Part shown: one piece after another, positions 6,180 through 7,511 of the stretch | Position numbering within the stretch: the first letter of the stretch is position 1 | How the letters are laid out: each line of letters begins with the position of its first letter | Origin: Bacteriovoracaceae bacterium | GTDB taxonomy: Bacteria > Bdellovibrionota > UBA1018 | Direction: 5' to 3' | Assembly: GCA_947475645.1 (NCBI GenBank) | Contig: CANJNU010000036.1 | Span: forward strand, 1 to 7,511 | Length of the DNA: 7,511 nucleotides | Position numbers and translations under genes: made by a program | Notes under the pieces: model-generated | The model's database searches: none | The model's input: the letters and a program-made list of their open reading frames with translations, nothing else | What the model was told of the DNA's origin: nothing

Positions 6180-7511
6180 TCCGAATGCTTTCCTGAGTCA
6201 ACTGATTCAGGCGGGTATGGTTCAGCCTATGGCTCAGCCTATGATGCAGCCTTCTCCTTCACTGTCTCTGGGAGTGGATCAACCCACTTCTTCGGCGGCG
6301 GTGGCGGGAGCTGCGGACGGACTCAAGGGCGGCCAGAACGTATCGGGAATGACCGGTCTGAATACCGGATCTAATCAAGCTGGACTCAAGCCGTGGAATC
6401 GCGAGTGGGTAATGGGAAATGATATGGGGCTGCTCAATACAGCCACTTCATCAAGTTCCGTTCCTGCTGGAGGAATCCAGGCAGCGTCATCAGCCCTCAG
6501 TAAAAAGGGGGAGTTGGATGAAGCGAGAGGTGGATTAGATCAAGTCGTTCTTCGTGCGGGTGAATCACCAGCTCGCGATCTAAAAATGCTGCTGGACCAA
6601 ATGGTGTCGCAGTCAGAGTCGCAGCAGTACGCACCTGTGCAGCAATCAGAGCAGTTGCCACAGTTGGGACAGTTGCAGCAACAACCTCAGCTCAGAGCTG
6701 ACTCGTTGGTGCCTCAGCAGTTTACGATCCTGGTGCAGCCTGCTTCACCGATGGTATCTCAATTGGCCGCGTTGGTGATGGGGGAAGGGAACACCCTTTC
6801 GATGATGGAGGGGGATTCGATCGATAGTTTTTCGATGAATTCAGGTGCCTCGGCCCCAAAACTTCCCAAATTAATGGGAGCGCGTTCACTGGGACCTGCG
6901 GGTGTTCTTTCTGGAAATGACTTTCTGTCGACTCTCTCTGGGCTTCAGTCTCCGAGTGCATTAGGCTCGGGGGCGAAGCAAGGAGGAATGGAGCAGGGAA
7001 GTACGGGCCAGGAGAACGCCGAGAAGGGGCTTCGTCTTGTTGAAGGCGGAGGTGATCGTTCGAAGTCGAAAGTGAAGTCTCGTTCAGAGACTGAAACGCT
7101 TGGCGAGTCTGGGCGTACGGCTTGGATTGGAAACCATCCTGCTGAAAGCCGCCCACAGATGCCTGGAATGTTCTCAGTTGCGGGAGGTAAGGGCGAGGTT
7201 GCCGGGCATGTCATTCGTGGCGCAAATGCCGAGGAACGCTTGTCATCTGAATCTCTTCTGGGTGTGACTCAGGGAATTCGAACTTTCTCGGCCCAAGGGG
7301 GCGGAGAAATGAGAATTCGTTTGAGACCTGATAATCTAGGCGAATTAAGTGTACGCGTCAGCACCCGCGGGGGTGAAGTGTCACTACAAATTCAGGCTTC
7401 GGATGACCGGGCGAAACGAATCATCGAGGAAAGCATGTCGCACCTTAAGGATCGGATGAGCGCACAGAATCTGACTCTTGGAGTGGTTGAGTTGAGTGTA
7501 GGTTCGAGTCA
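6073..7511 (+). CDS. fliK: Flagellar hook-length control protein FliK (3' partial)
   Basis: FliK is exported through the flagellar type III system, measures hook length and switches the export gate to filament proteins. The frame from ATG 6073 is open for 479 codons and runs off the window, so only a short C-terminal end is probably missing. The protein begins MQKIMNPLSGPTPGLAPMP. The long middle is low in complexity and rich in Ser, Gly, Gln and Met, as expected for the disordered ruler part. It contains VQPMAQPMMQP at 50-60 and a Gln-rich block at about 180-207. The conserved C-terminal hook-length domain is clear at about 405-478, with MRIRLRPDNLGELSVRV at 413-429 (the LxPxxLGxLxV motif) followed by VSLQIQASDDRAKRIIEES. 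It overlaps the preceding gene by 107 bases. A later in-frame ATG at 6085 is less well placed relative to the ribosome binding site. Confidence 0.92.
   Translation, partial: MQKIMNPLSGPTPGLAPMPAQESPNNGKKQTEAPNDPNAFLSQLIQAGMVQPMAQPMMQPSPSLSLGVDQPTSSAAVAGAADGLKGGQNVSGMTGLNTGSNQAGLKPWNREWVMGNDMGLLNTATSSSSVPAGGIQAASSALSKKGELDEARGGLDQVVLRAGESPARDLKMLLDQMVSQSESQQYAPVQQSEQLPQLGQLQQQPQLRADSLVPQQFTILVQPASPMVSQLAALVMGEGNTLSMMEGDSIDSFSMNSGASAPKLPKLMGARSLGPAGVLSGNDFLSTLSGLQSPSALGSGAKQGGMEQGSTGQENAEKGLRLVEGGGDRSKSKVKSRSETETLGESGRTAWIGNHPAESRPQMPGMFSVAGGKGEVAGHVIRGANAEERLSSESLLGVTQGIRTFSAQGGGEMRIRLRPDNLGELSVRVSTRGGEVSLQIQASDDRAKRIIEESMSHLKDRMSAQNLTLGVVELSVGSS
6220..6252 (+). repeat. CAGCCTATG-type short repeats in fliK
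   Basis: CAGCCT recurs at 6223, 6235 and 6247 at an exact 12-base spacing, and the first two copies extend to CAGCCTATG. The peptide is VQPMAQPMMQP. It lies in the N-terminal disordered part of FliK and is an in-frame imperfect tandem repeat. Confidence 0.6.
6652..6678 (+). repeat. Three 9-bp tandem units in the Gln-rich part of fliK
   Basis: The units CAGTTGCCA, CAGTTGGGA and CAGTTGCAG follow one another in frame and encode Gln-Leu-Pro, Gln-Leu-Gly and Gln-Leu-Gln. They sit inside a wider Gln-rich stretch (about 6610-6720). Such units can expand or contract without changing the frame. Confidence 0.65.

Noticed and set aside
6722..7214. Open frames on the - strand opposite the 3' half of fliK
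   Set aside because: The + strand frame from 6073 is continuous and ends in a clear hook-length domain, so these are shadows.

Overview
The window is a continuous run of flagellar genes, all on the + strand, in the order fliF (5' end outside the window), fliG, fliH, fliI, fliJ, a MotE/FlbB-like periplasmic gene, and fliK (3' end outside the window). It encodes the MS-ring, the rotor switch protein, the type III export ATPase complex (FliH, FliI, FliJ), a probable periplasmic motor-accessory protein, and the hook-length regulator. The same order (fliF-fliG-fliH-fliI-fliJ-flbB-fliK-like) is known from spirochaete flagellar operons and occurs in similar form in other non-enteric bacteria. Balanced base composition, the style of the proteins and the MotE-like gene after fliJ suggest a Gram-negative bacterium outside the enteric group. 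A Bdellovibrio-like or deltaproteobacterial relative is my best guess, but it is only an inference.

Layout. Positions 1-1616 hold fliF. It overlaps fliG (1613-2626) by 4 bases (ATGA). A 31-base gap with a good ribosome binding site precedes fliH (2658-3533), which overlaps fliI (3530-4924) by ATGA. A 104-base gap (4925-5028) is the only sizeable non-coding stretch. It holds a perfect 6-bp hairpin and a GATAAT element that ends 5 bases before the fliJ start codon, so a promoter or processing site may lie here. fliJ (5029-5484) overlaps the MotE-like gene (5481-6179) by ATGA. fliK starts at 6073, inside the last 107 bases of the MotE-like gene, behind a 10-base ribosome binding site, and stays open to the end of the window.

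How the genes work together. FliF forms the inner-membrane ring, and FliG binds its cytoplasmic tail and transmits torque. FliH, FliI and FliJ form the soluble ATPase complex that delivers export substrates. FliK is exported through that apparatus and ends hook growth by switching export specificity. The MotE-like protein probably acts in the periplasm on stator or collar assembly.

I see no mobile element, CRISPR array, tRNA or rRNA, and no defence or otherwise exotic system. The points worth a second look are the MotE-like gene, its long overlap with fliK, the fliI-fliJ gap, and the Gln/Met-rich repeats in FliK.
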